Below, one piece after another: positions 36,129-48,668 of a DNA stretch of 64,000 nt. The stretch's first letter is position 1. The number at the start of each line of letters is the position of its first letter. The notes beneath the pieces are model-generated. The model did no database searches. It saw only the letters and a program-made list of their open reading frames with translations, and had not been told where the DNA came from. This stretch comes from Massariosphaeria phaeospora (lineage: Eukaryota; Ascomycota; Dothideomycetes; Pleosporales), in contig JAADJZ010000012.1 in NCBI GenBank assembly GCA_011032825.1, positions 372,001 to 436,000 on the forward strand, written 5' to 3'. The translations under genes and the position numbers were made by a program.

Positions 36129-36658
36129 GACTCTTTCAAACTAGCAAGTGATTGAATGAAATGAAATCATAGCTATCTTTACGAAAAAGCGATAGAATTA
36201 TGTCGGGTAACTGTCCAACATTTTGTACTGTGTCTGTGTTTTACGTCGGTTGGCTGTGCCGCATGCCACGTCGCAATATCTAATTGGACACGGCCTCGCC
36301 TCAGGCCTTTGGTGTCGGATTATGGACCCCCTACCCATGATAACCGGGAAAGAGAAACCAATGTGGGTGCCCTGTTAGCCAATAATTCCTCCCAATAATC
36401 CAACCGAGATCATAAGCTGTACTAAATCATCTCGAAAGAATATTCGCGCATCTCATACATTCTAGGGCCGTACCTCTCAAAGCAAAACTAACTTATACTT
36501 TCAAGGCTATATGATTATCAACTGAGTTCCAATAGCAGTGTATAGTCAAGCTGGTGGCATAAACGAGTAACGTGGAGTAAGAACAAAACCAAAGCAAAGT
36601 ACAGAAAAGAGGAGATGCCTCAGTTGGTCTAGTAGACCCAACACCCAACCCCTAGTCT
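36129..36658. other. Intergenic, no gene seen
   Basis: AT-rich, no open frame of note. Confidence 0.5.
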
Positions 36659-37892
36659 TTATGCATCGGGAATCTTATCAATCTTAACGACCATGTCGAA
36701 ATATTTCGATTCAATGTCACCAGAGGATTTTCTAATCCAGAACCCTGTAATAGTTCTGTCGCCGAGGTCGTCGTGGTAACTAAAAAAGCAATGTACGGTC
36801 AGCTGTGTTTTCGAGGTTCTCATGTCTTCGGTATAACACCAAAATGGGTACGTACTCTCTAAGCATTTGTGCCACTCGTCGTGCATGTATAGTACCCGCA
36901 ATTGCCTCGAACCCTTCCTTTGTGTTCGGATCCGGATCGTTCTTCTGGAATTTGAAAAAGTCGGCATCGCTGTCATTGTTGTCGTCAAGTTTCCGACCGA
37001 TACGCGCCAATGCTGCATTGATTACATCGTTGGTATCGTCCGTAACGATTCCGACTCGTAGTACTGACTCTAGCTCCACGTCTTGCGGCTGTTTCCCGGC
37101 TTTATCAATTGCTCCCTTCCAACCGATCATGACCTCGTCAGTCCATCTCACTGATTGTGTCTCATCAAGGCCTTGCCGTCGGGTCATGCCTTCCGTCCAG
37201 CCACGATAGACGTCAAGGTCGTTGTTGTAGCTTCTCGGGATAGCGATGGATTTCCGTTCTATGCTCGTGTATGTCTCAAGGAGAGAACTCCGAAAAGTCT
37301 CTTTCATCATAGAAATGGGAATTCCGTTGACTTTCCCCTCCACTTGGTTTCTGCTCAACAGCTCGTCGATTTTGTCATCCCTATTCTCCACCGTAAACTT
37401 GGTCCACTTGTCGTCTTTGTTGTGGCCAAGGAGTCTGTGACCAATAGTGGAATCAAACTCCTGTTTCGCTGCGTCGTCAATCCACGCATCATATCTGTCA
37501 TTGAAATCATCCAATGACAACTTCTCGGGGGCTGCATCTCCTGGATTCTGCTTGATTCTATCCAGGCGCGCGATCTCCGCCGCTCCGTCTCTGCGAAACC
37601 TGGGATCCAGCTGATCCCATTTTGAGGAATCAGCAACACATTCCATCCGCTTCTTGCCATTGCAAGCGGGCTTCTGCGGCTCTTCCGTGAAGCGTCCTGG
37701 CTGGGCAGCAGGCACATCTGGAGTACTCTGCCCCGGTTGCCAATGGGGGTTATTTTGTTGTCCGGGAACATTACTACCAGGGCTGTCTGGTGTGGAAGGG
37801 GCATCTGGAGATGGTCTTATAGGTCTGAGAATTGGAATACGACCAGATGCTAGACTGCTAAGAAGAAGAACAAGTATGATTGCGGAACGCAT
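36659..37892 (-). CDS. Unrecognised secreted protein, 385 residues
   Basis: I do not recognise this protein. Two exons are proposed: 37892-36856 and 36779-36659. The donor gtacgt and acceptor tttttag, with a gctgac branch-like site, convert an apparent stop at 36780 into an exon ending FDMVVKIDKIPDA. A signal peptide is clear (MRSAIILVLLLSSLASG). Next come about 60 Pro/Ser/Asn/Gln-rich residues (RPSPDAPSTPDSPGS), two Cys close together (CNGKKRMEC), and then a charged, probably helical region of about 290 residues with no Cys and no known motif. It lies divergent from the unrecognised gene at 39080 with 1.2 kb between them. Its function is unknown. Confidence 0.72.
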
Positions 37893-39079
37893 GGCTGAGG
37901 AGTGAGAATGTAGGCTGGTTTCGATAAGGCTGAACGAGAGAGCAGATTTGGATTGCAGAGGATAGTAAGTATGAAAGAAGATGGTAGTATATAATGGTAT
38001 CGAGTTAAATATCGTTTGCCTTTGCTCAAGTATTTAACATCGATATGCTTCTACCACGGTTTCGAGAGCATATTTGTCCTTCTCTCGTGGCTAAGCATCC
38101 ATGGAACTTGAAAAGTGTCCATATCGCGATCTCCTTCTATGTTCATGATTACGTGGCACGTAAATGTAGAGAAACTCAGAGTGCCTCTTGGCATGCGGCG
38201 CTTCCCAAACCGGATGGTCGCTCTACCGAGTAAGCGCCTCCCGCCGCCACGGCGGCGTTGTCCGCCCCTTCCTAGAGGAATGTTAGACGATTGAAGGTGG
38301 CGAGTATCGAGATAAATCCTCCCGTTTCTATTTTGGACGACTTGAAATATGTCGTTTGACAGTTTCATGAAGCGCCCATACTCGGCCCACTTACAATACG
38401 ACAACGGGTATGAACAACTAAAACTGGATCACCTTCGCCGCGACTTGGCAGACATAGAAAGAAGTAAACCGGCCACATTTTACGTCATTCAAGTTTTCTC
38501 AGTTCAGTAGCCGATCTAAGAATATCCCCCAAATCCTACTATCTGAGACATGCTTAGCACGAGGCTCATTGATGATCGTAATGACTGTTAGTCCAAGAAC
38601 TGTCTCATGATCGGAGTCAATCACCACCTAACCCGTGTCTAGATGTCTATGTGTGAGGATGGGCGTGAGGACAGCAAGGCTAAAGGATCCTGAACATGAT
38701 GACTATGCCGACTCAGTATGCGACTTGGGCTCGCGGCATTCACAATCCCGTGGTCGGCCCTGGCACCGTTTCCAAAAATACGAACAAGATGGCTCTAGGT
38801 GTCCTTGAAGATCTACGTGTCTCCGCTACCTCTTGAGCTACGTGTCGATAAAGTGTTGGATTATGTATCTTCAAAGTCGAACTTTGGAGAGGAAAGTACG
38901 TATATAGAGAGCTAGTTGTGTATGCAGAGACTCATTCACTATCTCATCAGTCTCATTCTCCACACATTACTCTCGTACTTTGAAAAACGTTCACCCGCTT
39001 ATTCTTACACTCCACGACCGTTACTAAAAGAGTACACCTTGTATTATTCAGCACCAACCCCCAAAGCCTAACTACCATC
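37893..39079. other. 1.2 kb divergent intergenic region, no gene seen
   Basis: It separates two outward-facing unrecognised genes and may contain both promoters. No supported coding frame is present. Confidence 0.45.
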
Positions 39080-40301
39080 ATGGCAATGCACGCCTTGATT
39101 GGGGCAGCGGGCATCGCGGTGTTGGCCGTCGATATTGGAATGATGCTTCAGGGCTCAAAGACACCCGATCCAAAGACACAAACCCAATTCACACTTATCA
39201 CTGGATCCGCACCTGGTGGAGACGGCACTATACCCGATGTTTACATCAAGAACAAGGACGGAAACCAGTTAGCCCATTTCCATGACGAGGATGGCCATCT
39301 GGACAACGAAGCCTTCCGATCGTTCACTGTCGATAACGTAAAGTACCATGACACCGTCAACCATAACTTGAACGCATTACAATCCGGACAGCCAGGTAAT
39401 TGACATCATTTCAACCACAGATAGCTGTACGCTGACTTACGTGCTAGCTTATGTCACTCTATTGATGAAGAACATCGACGCTATATGCCTGAGCGGAATC
39501 ATGGCAAATGGAAATGGCGGTACCTATACTTGGACTGGAGATATGGCCGAGCACTGCGGAGCGGAGTGGTACGCGAGCCGGTTCACTTTCAGCGGCTCGA
39601 ATTATCCCCCAAAGTGCATGTGGCTCGACTCGGACGGCACCAACAAGATCGTGGCCAAAGGTCTCACTATCCACATGCCTGACTTCCTTGGAGAATCGGG
39701 GCTGATCGACCAATACCGCGAGAACGACGATCTCCTATGCAAAAGCACAAAGCGCATGGTATTCTGGCCCCAGGATAGACATGGCGTCGATTTCGAAACT
39801 TTCCAACCGCGCCTGGAATACAACTCAACTGGCGCAATCATCAACGCCAACGACACAATCGACAACTTCGCCGAGTGCCGCGATCACGACAAGGGGTGTC
39901 GACAGGAGCGGGGGTATCCGGACGGAACGACGCTCTGGTGGCGCGAGGGCGAGAACAAGAAGCGCAACCACCCCCGAGACTTCGCAGAGCTGCCTAATAG
40001 TAATCCGTACCCGGACCACATTACAGTGAGCCATATGGAGGGTCATAGCGCACGAGAGCTATGCGAATCGCTTACCTCGCGCGGCGCAGACTTCATTGCC
40101 ATCAACGGCAAGGAAAAACTGTTCTGTGATATGGCCAAGAAGCAGCTTTTTGATGTGTGCGACGCGGAAGTCACAACAGCTTGCTTTGATTATGAGACGA
40201 TGGCCTTTCGAGATGTCGGCGCGAAGATCCGCAAGCGGGATCTCTCATATGGTGATACAATCCCTGAGAGAAGCTATATGACGAACGAGGTCTGGAGATA
40301 G
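39080..40301 (+). CDS. Unrecognised protein with N-terminal hydrophobic segment, 389 residues
   Basis: I do not recognise this protein. Two exons, 39080-39395 and 39448-40301, are joined by a 52 bp intron (gtaatt..tgctag). The N-terminus (MHALIGAAGIAVLAVDIGMML) is a membrane anchor or weak signal sequence. The region after the intron has about eight Cys, NxS/T sites (NSTG, NDT) and motifs such as AEHCGAEWYASRF and CMWLDSDGT, which suggests a folded extracellular domain with disulfides. A dibasic KIRKRD site lies 25 residues from the end. It may be cell-surface or secreted (inferred). The function is unknown. Confidence 0.7.
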
Positions 40302-42453
40302 AGTTCATTCAGTTGAAGTCGCCGAGTGACTTCTGTCAAGGTGCGATAGCTTCTGGGTCGGTCGTCAGATTCTCCTTTCCTTTGGGGTTTTCTTTTGGGA
40401 CAGATTTTCTTTGTACAGTCTTTGGAGTTATTTCATGTTTTCATCTTGATTTATGTACTGAAGAATCACTTACCTTCAAAGATCGAAGTGAGTAAAATCA
40501 CGTGAACCATGTGCTCCACCAGGACTAACCTTAATGCGATGACTCGGTCACCACATCCACGTGATCTACCTGCATTGCACTCTCTGCGAGTTTCGAAACT
40601 TCGAACTTAACCATACTCGCTCGATGGATGAAGAAATATTTAGGTGAGATTTCTGACTGGCGCTATATCACGATTGCGTTCGTACTCTGGTGTCGGCGGG
40701 AGGCATGGCGAAGCCTCATCTATCCGGAAGAACGGTTTTGAAAGAAGTTTCTGACAAAGTTGTAGTTTGTGCATTCATGTGATTGTTTTCTTGGTCACAT
40801 AAAAGATGGAAAAACTGAATGACTCCATTGACTGAATGGAGTGACTTACTGGTGACATCTATTGCGGAACTACATCAACGCCTAGTTCCGTCTCTTGGAC
40901 ACATGCTCCACCAAGAGACCAAATGATGGCAATAAACATTGGGTAGTGATCCTCACGATATTTCTGTATCGGACATGCATCCTGTCGGCGACGCCGAAGA
41001 CCACGCATATCGATGGATGCTTTATCCGGCTTGCCAGTTTCTTGCGTAGCAGCCTCATCGGTCTGGCTCAAAGTGCGTAGGGCTGGACTGTAACCATGTT
41101 TAGTGCGGTCGTGCGACATGGTGAGGGTGGGCAGGTCGAATCGACGTGCTCCTTCCCCATTGGACACTTGCTGCTTAGTCTAAGGCGTACCATGAAGGCT
41201 ATTCTGACCTCAGCCCTACATGAGCCGTGCCGCTATCATGCATATCTATCATTTTCCCCCTTCCTCCTTGCATATACTGTGCCTTGTTCGACACGGGAGT
41301 TCCGTTGGCCTGCACAACGAACGCGCTTGTTGCTGTGCCGTAATCAAGTCGGCGAAGCGGCCACCTCAACACATGCACTCCACCTCCGCGCCGCGCCGCG
41401 TCAACCCAGTCGACGGACCGCCCAGGAGATCATTAGGACGCTTGATACTAGAAACAGTTGGGACAAATCTGAATGCTGGAGGGAACTCTAACCATCGCTG
41501 GATGTGCGTCCCCAACGCTGGTACCGGCATGCCCAGACAGGAAACGCGAGCATCGCGCGGTCGGCTTGCGCTTCCATCCGCGCCCGGCTCGACGGTGAGG
41601 CTACGGATGTCGTGCAACCAGCCGGAATCCTACGCGCTGTTTATCCAGACGCGCACTGGACCCTGCACGTCCTTACACTACATGCTACTATCACAGCAGG
41701 GACGTTTGGGTAAACGCAGCTTACGCTCAGCGCTGCCTTCTGACCGAAATGCCCCACCTCCTAGCAATGAAGAATTGGCCTCGATCTGGTGAATTGGCTT
41801 TGGGGAGGCACGACGTTCCCATCATTGGTCCCTTCCGCGAGCTTCCGCAGCTCCATAGCGACGCGTGCGCAAGAACGACCTGAGGCTGGACCACGCTTTC
41901 TCACATCTGCCGAACGCGTGCTGCTCGTCCCGTCCCGCCAAGTCGTGGCGCTCGCAAAACACCAGCATCCGCTGCAGAGAACGCGCCTCGAACCATGCCC
42001 GCCAAGTTCACCCCGCAATCGCCCAACCAAAATCAAGACCGTTGGCCCGGCTCCGTCTGTGCACCACCGTGCGTGGCTTCGGTTCGACAAATCGACATGG
42101 CCTGCCCCATGTCCAGTCAGGCGCCCCAACTTGAAGGAGCGTAGGACATGGAGCAGCCAGTTTAAAAGCAGTCGCGGCCCGGCTCCAACTTTACCGTGGG
42201 CTTTTGAGCAACTGCCGAATTTTCATCCAGACTCACCCACAGCACCCGAACCCACATCCGCGCGGAGTCTTCTGGGGAGCATCCGCAGTGGAGACCTTTT
42301 CTCGTTCTTCAAAAGGTGGCACGTTCTTCCCCGGATTTGCACCCCAGGTTCACGGACGTTCGAGCGCGGGGCGACACGAGCTTATACAACATCTCTACTC
42401 CGAAGGGCCTCAGGTCGAGACTGCACGTCAGATCGCTCCATCGACGCGCTGAG
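40302..42453. other. 2.1 kb region, no supported gene
   Basis: Frames of 100-265 codons exist (for example plus 41789-42586 and minus 40859-41167) but they overlap each other on both strands, lack any domain, and the longest runs through the first exon and intron of the next gene. I do not call a gene here. Confidence 0.4.
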
Positions 42454-44258
42454 ATGGCGTCAGTTCAGATTACGCCAGGGAAGGCGGAGAAAACCTTGTG
42501 TATGTACCGCAACCTCTGAGCTGATCGCTTCCGTGCTGATGTTGTACCCTGTTAGACGAGGAGAATTTGGGCGAGACAAACGGTAGCGACCGATCCACCG
42601 AGGAGTTCACATGGACTGAAGAGGAAGAAACGGCGGTGCGCCGCAAGCTGGACAAGGTCATTGTACCTCTGACCACATTTCTGTACCTGCTGTGCTTTCT
42701 TGACCGGTAAGTTCACCGATTCAATCCCTCCTCATGGATGGCTGACGTTTGCAGTGCCAACGTCGGGAACGCACGTATCCAAGGCATGGAGGAAGATCTG
42801 AAGCTCTATGGCGTCCGCTTCAACTGGGTCACATCTATATTCTACATCGTTTACATGTTCGTCGAAGTTCCCAGTAACATCCTCCTGAAAATCATCGGAC
42901 CTCGCTACTACCTCCCGCTTCTTGTCGTGGGATTCGGATTCGTGTCGATGTGCACTGCATTTGTGCACAGCTTCGAGGGTCTTCTGACAGCTCGCGCCTT
43001 CCTTGGTGTCTTTGAGGGTGGAGTCATGCCGTAAGTTTTTGCAACGCTGAGTTTGCTAGCCCTCGATGCTGATATCCTAGCAGTGGCCTGGCTTTTTTCA
43101 TCACTTGCTTTTACAAGCGCCAGGAACTGTTGTTCCGTGTTGGAATTTATGTCTCAGCTGCGTCGCTAGCCGGCGCATTCGGTGGCCTGCTGGCCACGGC
43201 GTACGTCCCATCAATCCGTCGCGGCATCTGCGCATTCTAATTCTGGTAGGCTTGCTCTGATCCCGCCTTGGGGAACCTCCGCGATGATAATCAAGACTTG
43301 GCGCAACATTTTCTTCTTTGAGGGGTTATTCACAATGATCGTAGGCCTCGCGGCTCCCTACGTGATGCCAACCACTCCGGGCGAGTGTTGGTTCCTGAAT
43401 GAGCGAGAACGACGAATTGCAGCAGAGCGACTCCGGTCGAAGAGCGGCGCCGAGGAGAACGAGAAGGTGGAGGTTCAACATTTGAGTCGCTCTTTGATGA
43501 ATATCAACAACTACATTTGCGCCTTGGGGTTCTTCCTGATCAACATTACAGTACAGGGTATTTCCTTGTTCATGGTAAGCTACCACGTCATCTCATACTG
43601 TGGAATGTCGCTAATCAGATTAGCCTACCATTCTCAGAGACCTTGGTTGGAGTCGCACGAAGGCCCAGCTCTACTCCGTGCCCCCTTACGTATGCGCCTG
43701 TGTCGTTGCTATCGCTGTCGCGTACGCGTCCGACAAGACAAACCGCCGTGGCATCTACCTCGCATGCTTTTCGCTTCTTGCAATCACTGGCTTCGCCATT
43801 CTGCGATGGGCTCAAGATGCCAACATCAAATACATGGGCGTCTTCTTCATCACTCTTGGCGCCTTCCCCGGTGGTCCCGGATTCCTATCTTGGGCCATGA
43901 ACAATGCCGCTGGACCTGCCGTCCGTGCCGTCTCGGGTGCGTACGTAGTTACCCTAGGTACCGCTGGCGGCATCCTAGCTACTTGGTAAGTCTTACAGTT
44001 CAGCTCGTATCAGTTGCTTGTGCTGACAAAAGCAGGACGTATGTGAAATCAGAGAATCCCAAGTACCCTACCGGACACACCATCAACCTCGTCGGCCAAT
44101 GCGGTGTCGTCGTCCTCTCTCTCGCTGGGATCGCGTACTGCAAATGGGAGAACAGGCAGCGCGAGCACGGCAAGAGGGACCATCGTCTTAACGGGCTCAG
44201 TGCTAGCCAGATCAGGGATCTAGGATACAGGCACCCGGAGTACCGGTACATCACATAA
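42454..44258 (+). CDS. MFS permease, anion:cation symporter (Dal5/TNA1-like)
   Basis: Seven exons: 42454-42499, 42556-42706, 42755-43030, 43084-43200, 43250-43574, 43624-43985 and 44036-44258. All junctions keep frame and give 499 residues. Landmarks are RRKLDKVIVPLTTFLYLLCFLDR-ANVGNARIQGM, the classic start of allantoate/nicotinate/pantothenate permeases, then GVMPGLAFFITCFYKRQELLFRVGIY and WRNIFFFEGLFT. The protein should have 12 helices and import an organic anion or vitamin with protons. Intron 3 ends in tagcag, so an alternative acceptor three bases upstream would add one Ser; MPGLAF was chosen because it matches the family. The exact substrate is not known. Confidence 0.92.
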
Positions 44259-45680
44259 ACGTCGATATTGGAGGAGGTTGGATATCGTCACGTGGGTTAT
44301 GAGGAATGGTTTGGGGACTAAAGAGTCCAAGGAAATATATATCAACACGTCCCTTCGAATGCGTTTACCAATCCTGAGTTGGATTAACCACCAAATCGAT
44401 TACTATTTTTGCCCGATTCTCGCATCTCGATTAGGCAATCAACACCGATCGTTGTGTTTGCTACCTTGATTCCGCCCACTGTCACGTACGTACGTACATC
44501 GTGCAGAACTTAACCGAGCTAGCATCCAAAGGGAGCGAGCATACTTGCTGTACTGTAGCACGCATTGATGAAGAAGCGCAGCGACCCGGCCCGTTGGAGA
44601 ATGCTTGTGTGGGCTCATCACGGGAGAGAGCTCCGAATCACTCCCGCACACGGAGAAACGCCCACATATACATTGAGATTCCCTATTGCACCATCGCTCA
44701 CGTTTTCACCGACACGACGCGACTTGTCCCCGAGCACCAAACCCGAATACAACTGTTCCATCTCCCCCGGGCGCCCGTGCTACATTCACACTCGGCTTCA
44801 ATACCCCACATCCAATCACACAAAGCACAAGCGTGACATTCCACAATCGGCAGATTCTCAGCACCTCTTCTGTATGTACTCTACCTATTTGGTGCGCGTT
44901 GATATACAAATGCGCCTGGGTGCCTTAATGTAATATAGCGAAGGCTATAGAAAGTTAGGTGGTCAATCAATCGGCTAATTGGCGAATATGGTGCCTGGTG
45001 CGTCTGGATGCGGGGCAGGATTAACGGGGGAAGATCGACGAGGGAATTTATCAGGGCGTGTGCAAGATTGTTGATTTCAGTAGTTATGGAGCGGGGAGGT
45101 CCCGAGAGTGAAATCTTGGGGCTTGATTGAACCTGATTCAAGACAATGATATTCCCCGAAGCAGGGAAACCCTCACATTTTCAAGGACGTGTAAGAGCAC
45201 TACCAAGCTCCCACATCAAGTACCGGGAAACGTCCGCCCAACGGAGCCGTCTCGAAAGTAGAGCCTTCATATCTGCACCTGCTTTGACTTCAACCGTGTC
45301 CGCATTCAGACGCAGCACTCTCGGCTCTGCAAGGTACGTCGGCCCCATGCGTGCGACAACGAACCCATTCGTACTATGCGCAACCTGCAGCCTCGTATAT
45401 CAATTTTCATTGCCTCTGCACTTCAACGCCAATGAAAGCATGGAGAAAGCGCATGCTGTAAATGCCATCATCGCCATTTCTTCAACGGGACAACGACGAA
45501 TACGATGTCGAACCAGGTCCAATGCATGCCAAAGCATTCGCACACGACGCGTGTAGGTAGCCATTTCTCCGGGTTCGTAGCGGTAAGGGGCAGTATATAA
45601 CGGGTTCAGGCTGCTGTGTTAGCTCAAGTTTCCCACGAGGTCACCTTCTATTCACTGAAGGAACGGACGGCGACCGAAAG
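44259..45680. other. 1.4 kb intergenic, no gene seen
   Basis: Frames up to 136 codons occur but without motif. A TATA-like box (cagtatataacgg) at about 45591-45603 lies 80 bp before the next start codon. Confidence 0.45.
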
Positions 45681-47066
45681 ATGTTGCTCGAAATTTCAGC
45701 TGTCGCTCTCGCGCTGTCTGGCGCGGCTGTCGCGCAGAACAGCACGGTTGCGCTGCCTTCCGGCGTTCCTCGACCTACGGGAGGAATATCTCTTCTTCCT
45801 ACGCCGCCTGCGGTGTCGTTCTCCCTTGGCTTCCCTCCCGGAACTGGACTTCCAACCTTGAGCCTTCCCGGTCCTGGTGCGCCCTCGTCGGCACCATTTG
45901 GGGGTCCTTCTGCGATACCTTCTCCATCTAGCGTGCCGTTGCCGACCGGAAGTATCTCGTTCCCTTCGCTGCCACCTCCGTCAATCATTCCGGTGCCGAG
46001 TCTCAACATATCGGTTGTGTACCCTTCGTCGGCCTTCCCAACACCAAGCGCTCCTGTCAATGTATCCAGCTCTGGCGCACTTCCATTTCCGACCCCGTCT
46101 GTGGGGTTGTCGGTTACCTTAGGTCTCCCGTCAACTTCAGTGTCCCTGCCTACGCTCAATGTATCTCGCTCGCTTGGTCTCCCGTCGATTAGTACGACAC
46201 TTTCACTCCCGTCACTCCCGTCACTCCCGTCTCTGGCGCCATCGAGCACATTGGTTCCTTCAGCCAACGTCTCAACTTCAGCAGGTCTCACGCCAACGAG
46301 CATCTCCGTTCCAAGTCTTCCGACTCCAAGTGTCAACTCTTCAGCTTCAGTTGGACCCGGTATTCCAATTCCTACGATATCTCTTCCCGGACTGAATTCC
46401 ACCACGTTTTCGATCCCGTCGATCCCGTCTTCAAGCACTGTACCTGCGACATCGTCCTCCAGATCAACCGTACCGTCACCGTCTTCGAGACCTACGAGTA
46501 GGGTTAGTTCTGGAGCACCTAGTCGCACACCGAGCCCGACGCCTACTTTGAGGCCTACTCCTACTTTAAGGCCTACTCGCACACCAAGACCAACACCTAC
46601 GTTGAGATCGACTCGTACACCTACGCGGAGACCGACGCCCACAGCGCGACCAACACCTTCGCGACGACCCACAAATACACCGAGACCAATGCCCACAAGG
46701 GGATCGACTCGTTCGGCTTCAATTCGTCCAACCCCGACGCCAACGTCGTCGCGTAGGCCCCCCACCCTCACCTCTCGGTCTTCATCAAGGTCAACTCGAC
46801 CCGCGTCCTCTTCAAGGCCGACAGTCATTCCTCCACCTCCATCGTCCAGACCCACGGGTCCTTTTCCCACTAGCAGGCCATCGCTTCCCAGTACCCTCAC
46901 CACCATCCCCTCGCGGACGACAACTCGCCCACCACGGCCTACCCAAACCGACGATGACGATGACGATGATGACGACGATGATGATGACGATGATTGGTGG
47001 TGGGATTGGGAAGATTGGAGGGATTGGGCGTGGTGGCGTCGCAGAGGCGGGGGTCGCCGGGGATGA
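45681..47066 (+). CDS. Secreted Ser/Pro/Thr-rich protein with Asp-run and Trp tail
   Basis: This single-exon ORF encodes 461 residues. A signal peptide (MLLEISAVALALSGAAVAQ) is followed by about 400 residues of Ser, Pro, Thr, Leu and Val in irregular repeats (SLPSLPSLP; RPTPTLRPT), probably heavily O-glycosylated. Near the end come about 15 consecutive Asp residues, then WWWDWEDWRDWAWW and a basic Gly/Arg ending. No known domain is present. It could be a cell-wall, adhesive or stalk-like surface protein (inferred). The unbroken frame, signal peptide and upstream TATA box support expression. The antisense frame 45641-46906 is also open but is a mirror of the repeat composition. Confidence 0.72.
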   Translation: MLLEISAVALALSGAAVAQNSTVALPSGVPRPTGGISLLPTPPAVSFSLGFPPGTGLPTLSLPGPGAPSSAPFGGPSAIPSPSSVPLPTGSISFPSLPPPSIIPVPSLNISVVYPSSAFPTPSAPVNVSSSGALPFPTPSVGLSVTLGLPSTSVSLPTLNVSRSLGLPSISTTLSLPSLPSLPSLAPSSTLVPSANVSTSAGLTPTSISVPSLPTPSVNSSASVGPGIPIPTISLPGLNSTTFSIPSIPSSSTVPATSSSRSTVPSPSSRPTSRVSSGAPSRTPSPTPTLRPTPTLRPTRTPRPTPTLRSTRTPTRRPTPTARPTPSRRPTNTPRPMPTRGSTRSASIRPTPTPTSSRRPPTLTSRSSSRSTRPASSSRPTVIPPPPSSRPTGPFPTSRPSLPSTLTTIPSRTTTRPPRPTQTDDDDDDDDDDDDDDDWWWDWEDWRDWAWWRRRGGGRRG

Positions 47067-47854
47067 AGATTAAATAGGAGTTTCCACCATCGGGGAGAGG
47101 CGGGTGAACGGGAGGACGAAAATTATGGGTAAGAGACCGGGCGATATCTGATAAGTTGACAGGAGGCAGTTGGACATATTTAGGAAAAGTTTCGTCTTGT
47201 ACGGTGTAAAAATAAATGAGACTCTCCGCAGCAAGTTTGAGCTTTGCAAAAACTTTCTCTGTAATTCGCTGTCATCTGCAATTAAGGTTGTAAAAGGCTA
47301 TTGAAAGTTTGGAGTAATGTAAAAAGTGCCGGAGGTGAAGCAATGGATAATGCCAAAATGAGCAACAGGCAGCAGGAAACGTAATGCGACTTCCACAAAC
47401 TGCACGAGAGGATGTTGTGAACGTGTTTTCAGACGGGAAGCTGGAGGGGCAGTGGCTGTGGCGCTCCACATTACCCCACCACGACCCCGCCAAACCTCGG
47501 AGCCGAGGCTGCTTTACCTATGTACCTACCCTGTCTGCCTGTCTCTGACACGATTGAAGTTATCCATCTCCACCAAGGAGGCAATTGCGTCGTTGTACGA
47601 AACAGCCAGGGCCATCATCTCACACTGTGCCTGCGCCGTAACAGACGCACACGCGATGGCTCGTACATCGGGACCGCGACTTTCCCGACATCGCTTGGCA
47701 TGACGCGTGCATTCTGGAAGGTCATACTGTCATTGCACCAGTCGACGCACAATGGGTTCATCTTCACGTCACCACACTTGTATCTTCGTCCATTCGGTCT
47801 GTTCGGAACCCGGCAGCCAGCTTTCCCCCTTAAAACAGGTCTGCCCCTGGAAAC
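47067..47854. other. Intergenic, no gene seen
   Basis: Frames near 47452-47860 overlap the next gene's leader and lack motifs. Confidence 0.4.
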
Positions 47855-48668
47855 ATGCAAACTTCACGAATCCTCAGCCGAACAGCCTACATCCAACGTC
47901 TCTTATCACCTTGTACAAGAAGCTTCAGGGCCATTGCTCCATCAACATACATACGCTCTACTCCTACCAGACCCTTCTCTGCTCGTACCGCAGCCAAGAT
48001 GCCCGAAACACTCACTAAAGGCGAGATCGATTCACAGACGGACCCCTCCGTCTCTAAGCAGTATGATACGGAGACGCCCAAAGATCAACAAATCAAGGAG
48101 TTCTTTAAGTTCGTCGACGGCAAGAAGATTGGCATCTTGAGCACCTACCGAAAGGACGTTGGTAAGTCCAGCTCTTCTTTACACCGGCTATCATCCCCAC
48201 CATCTAACAGCATCAGGTCCCGTCGGTCGCTCCATGGCCATCGCCAAGCGCTCTGGCCCCGACTTCCTCTTCCTCGCCAACAACCACTCTAAGAAGTTCT
48301 CCGACCTCTCCGACAACAAAGAGGTGCAGATCACCTTCCAAGACAGCTCGAACCAAGACTGGGCGTCCATCTCCGGCACGGCGGTCACCACCTCCAATTC
48401 CGACCCACGCATCAAAGAGCTCTGGAGCAACGGAACAAAGGCGTGGTTCGGAGACCTGGGTGACGGGAAACACGATGGAAGCGCCGACGACCCGCGGATG
48501 ACGCTGATCGAGGTCAAGGCGAAGTACATTTCCTACTGGCTCCACCAGGTTGGCGCTTTAGGCTTCATGAAGGAGGTTGGCGTGGCAGCTGTCTCAGGAA
48601 AGGTTGCTGATACCGGGGTTCTGAGAGAGCTCCAAGGTGCCGACCTCGAACAAGCGAGGAAGATGTAA
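47855..48668 (+). CDS. Pyridoxamine 5'-phosphate oxidase-like FMN-binding protein, probably mitochondrial
   Basis: Two exons, 47855-48161 and 48217-48668, with donor gtaagt and acceptor catcag, give 252 residues. The domain has the split-barrel flavoprotein pattern: FFKFVDGKKIGILSTYRKDVGPVGRSMAIAKRSG, then DFLFLANNHSKKFSDL, VQITFQDSSNQDWASISG and LIEVKAKYISYW. These features match the stress-protein-like PNPOx family (GS26 type). The ATG at 47855 adds 48 residues rich in Arg, Ser, Thr and Ala without acidic residues, a likely mitochondrial presequence; the ATG at 47999 (MPETL) would give a cytosolic form. A second possible acceptor (taacag, 48210) would add two residues. The substrate is unknown. 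Confidence 0.85.

Noticed and set aside
41789..42586. 265-codon plus-strand ORF before the MFS permease
   Set aside because: No domain, overlaps frames on the other strand, and continues into the first exon and intron of the permease in the wrong frame.
45641..46906. 421-codon antisense ORF opposite the Ser/Pro/Thr-rich gene
   Set aside because: Its Gly/Val/Asp composition is the mirror of the Ser/Pro/Thr repeats; it lacks a signal peptide and any domain, while the sense frame has a signal peptide and TATA box.
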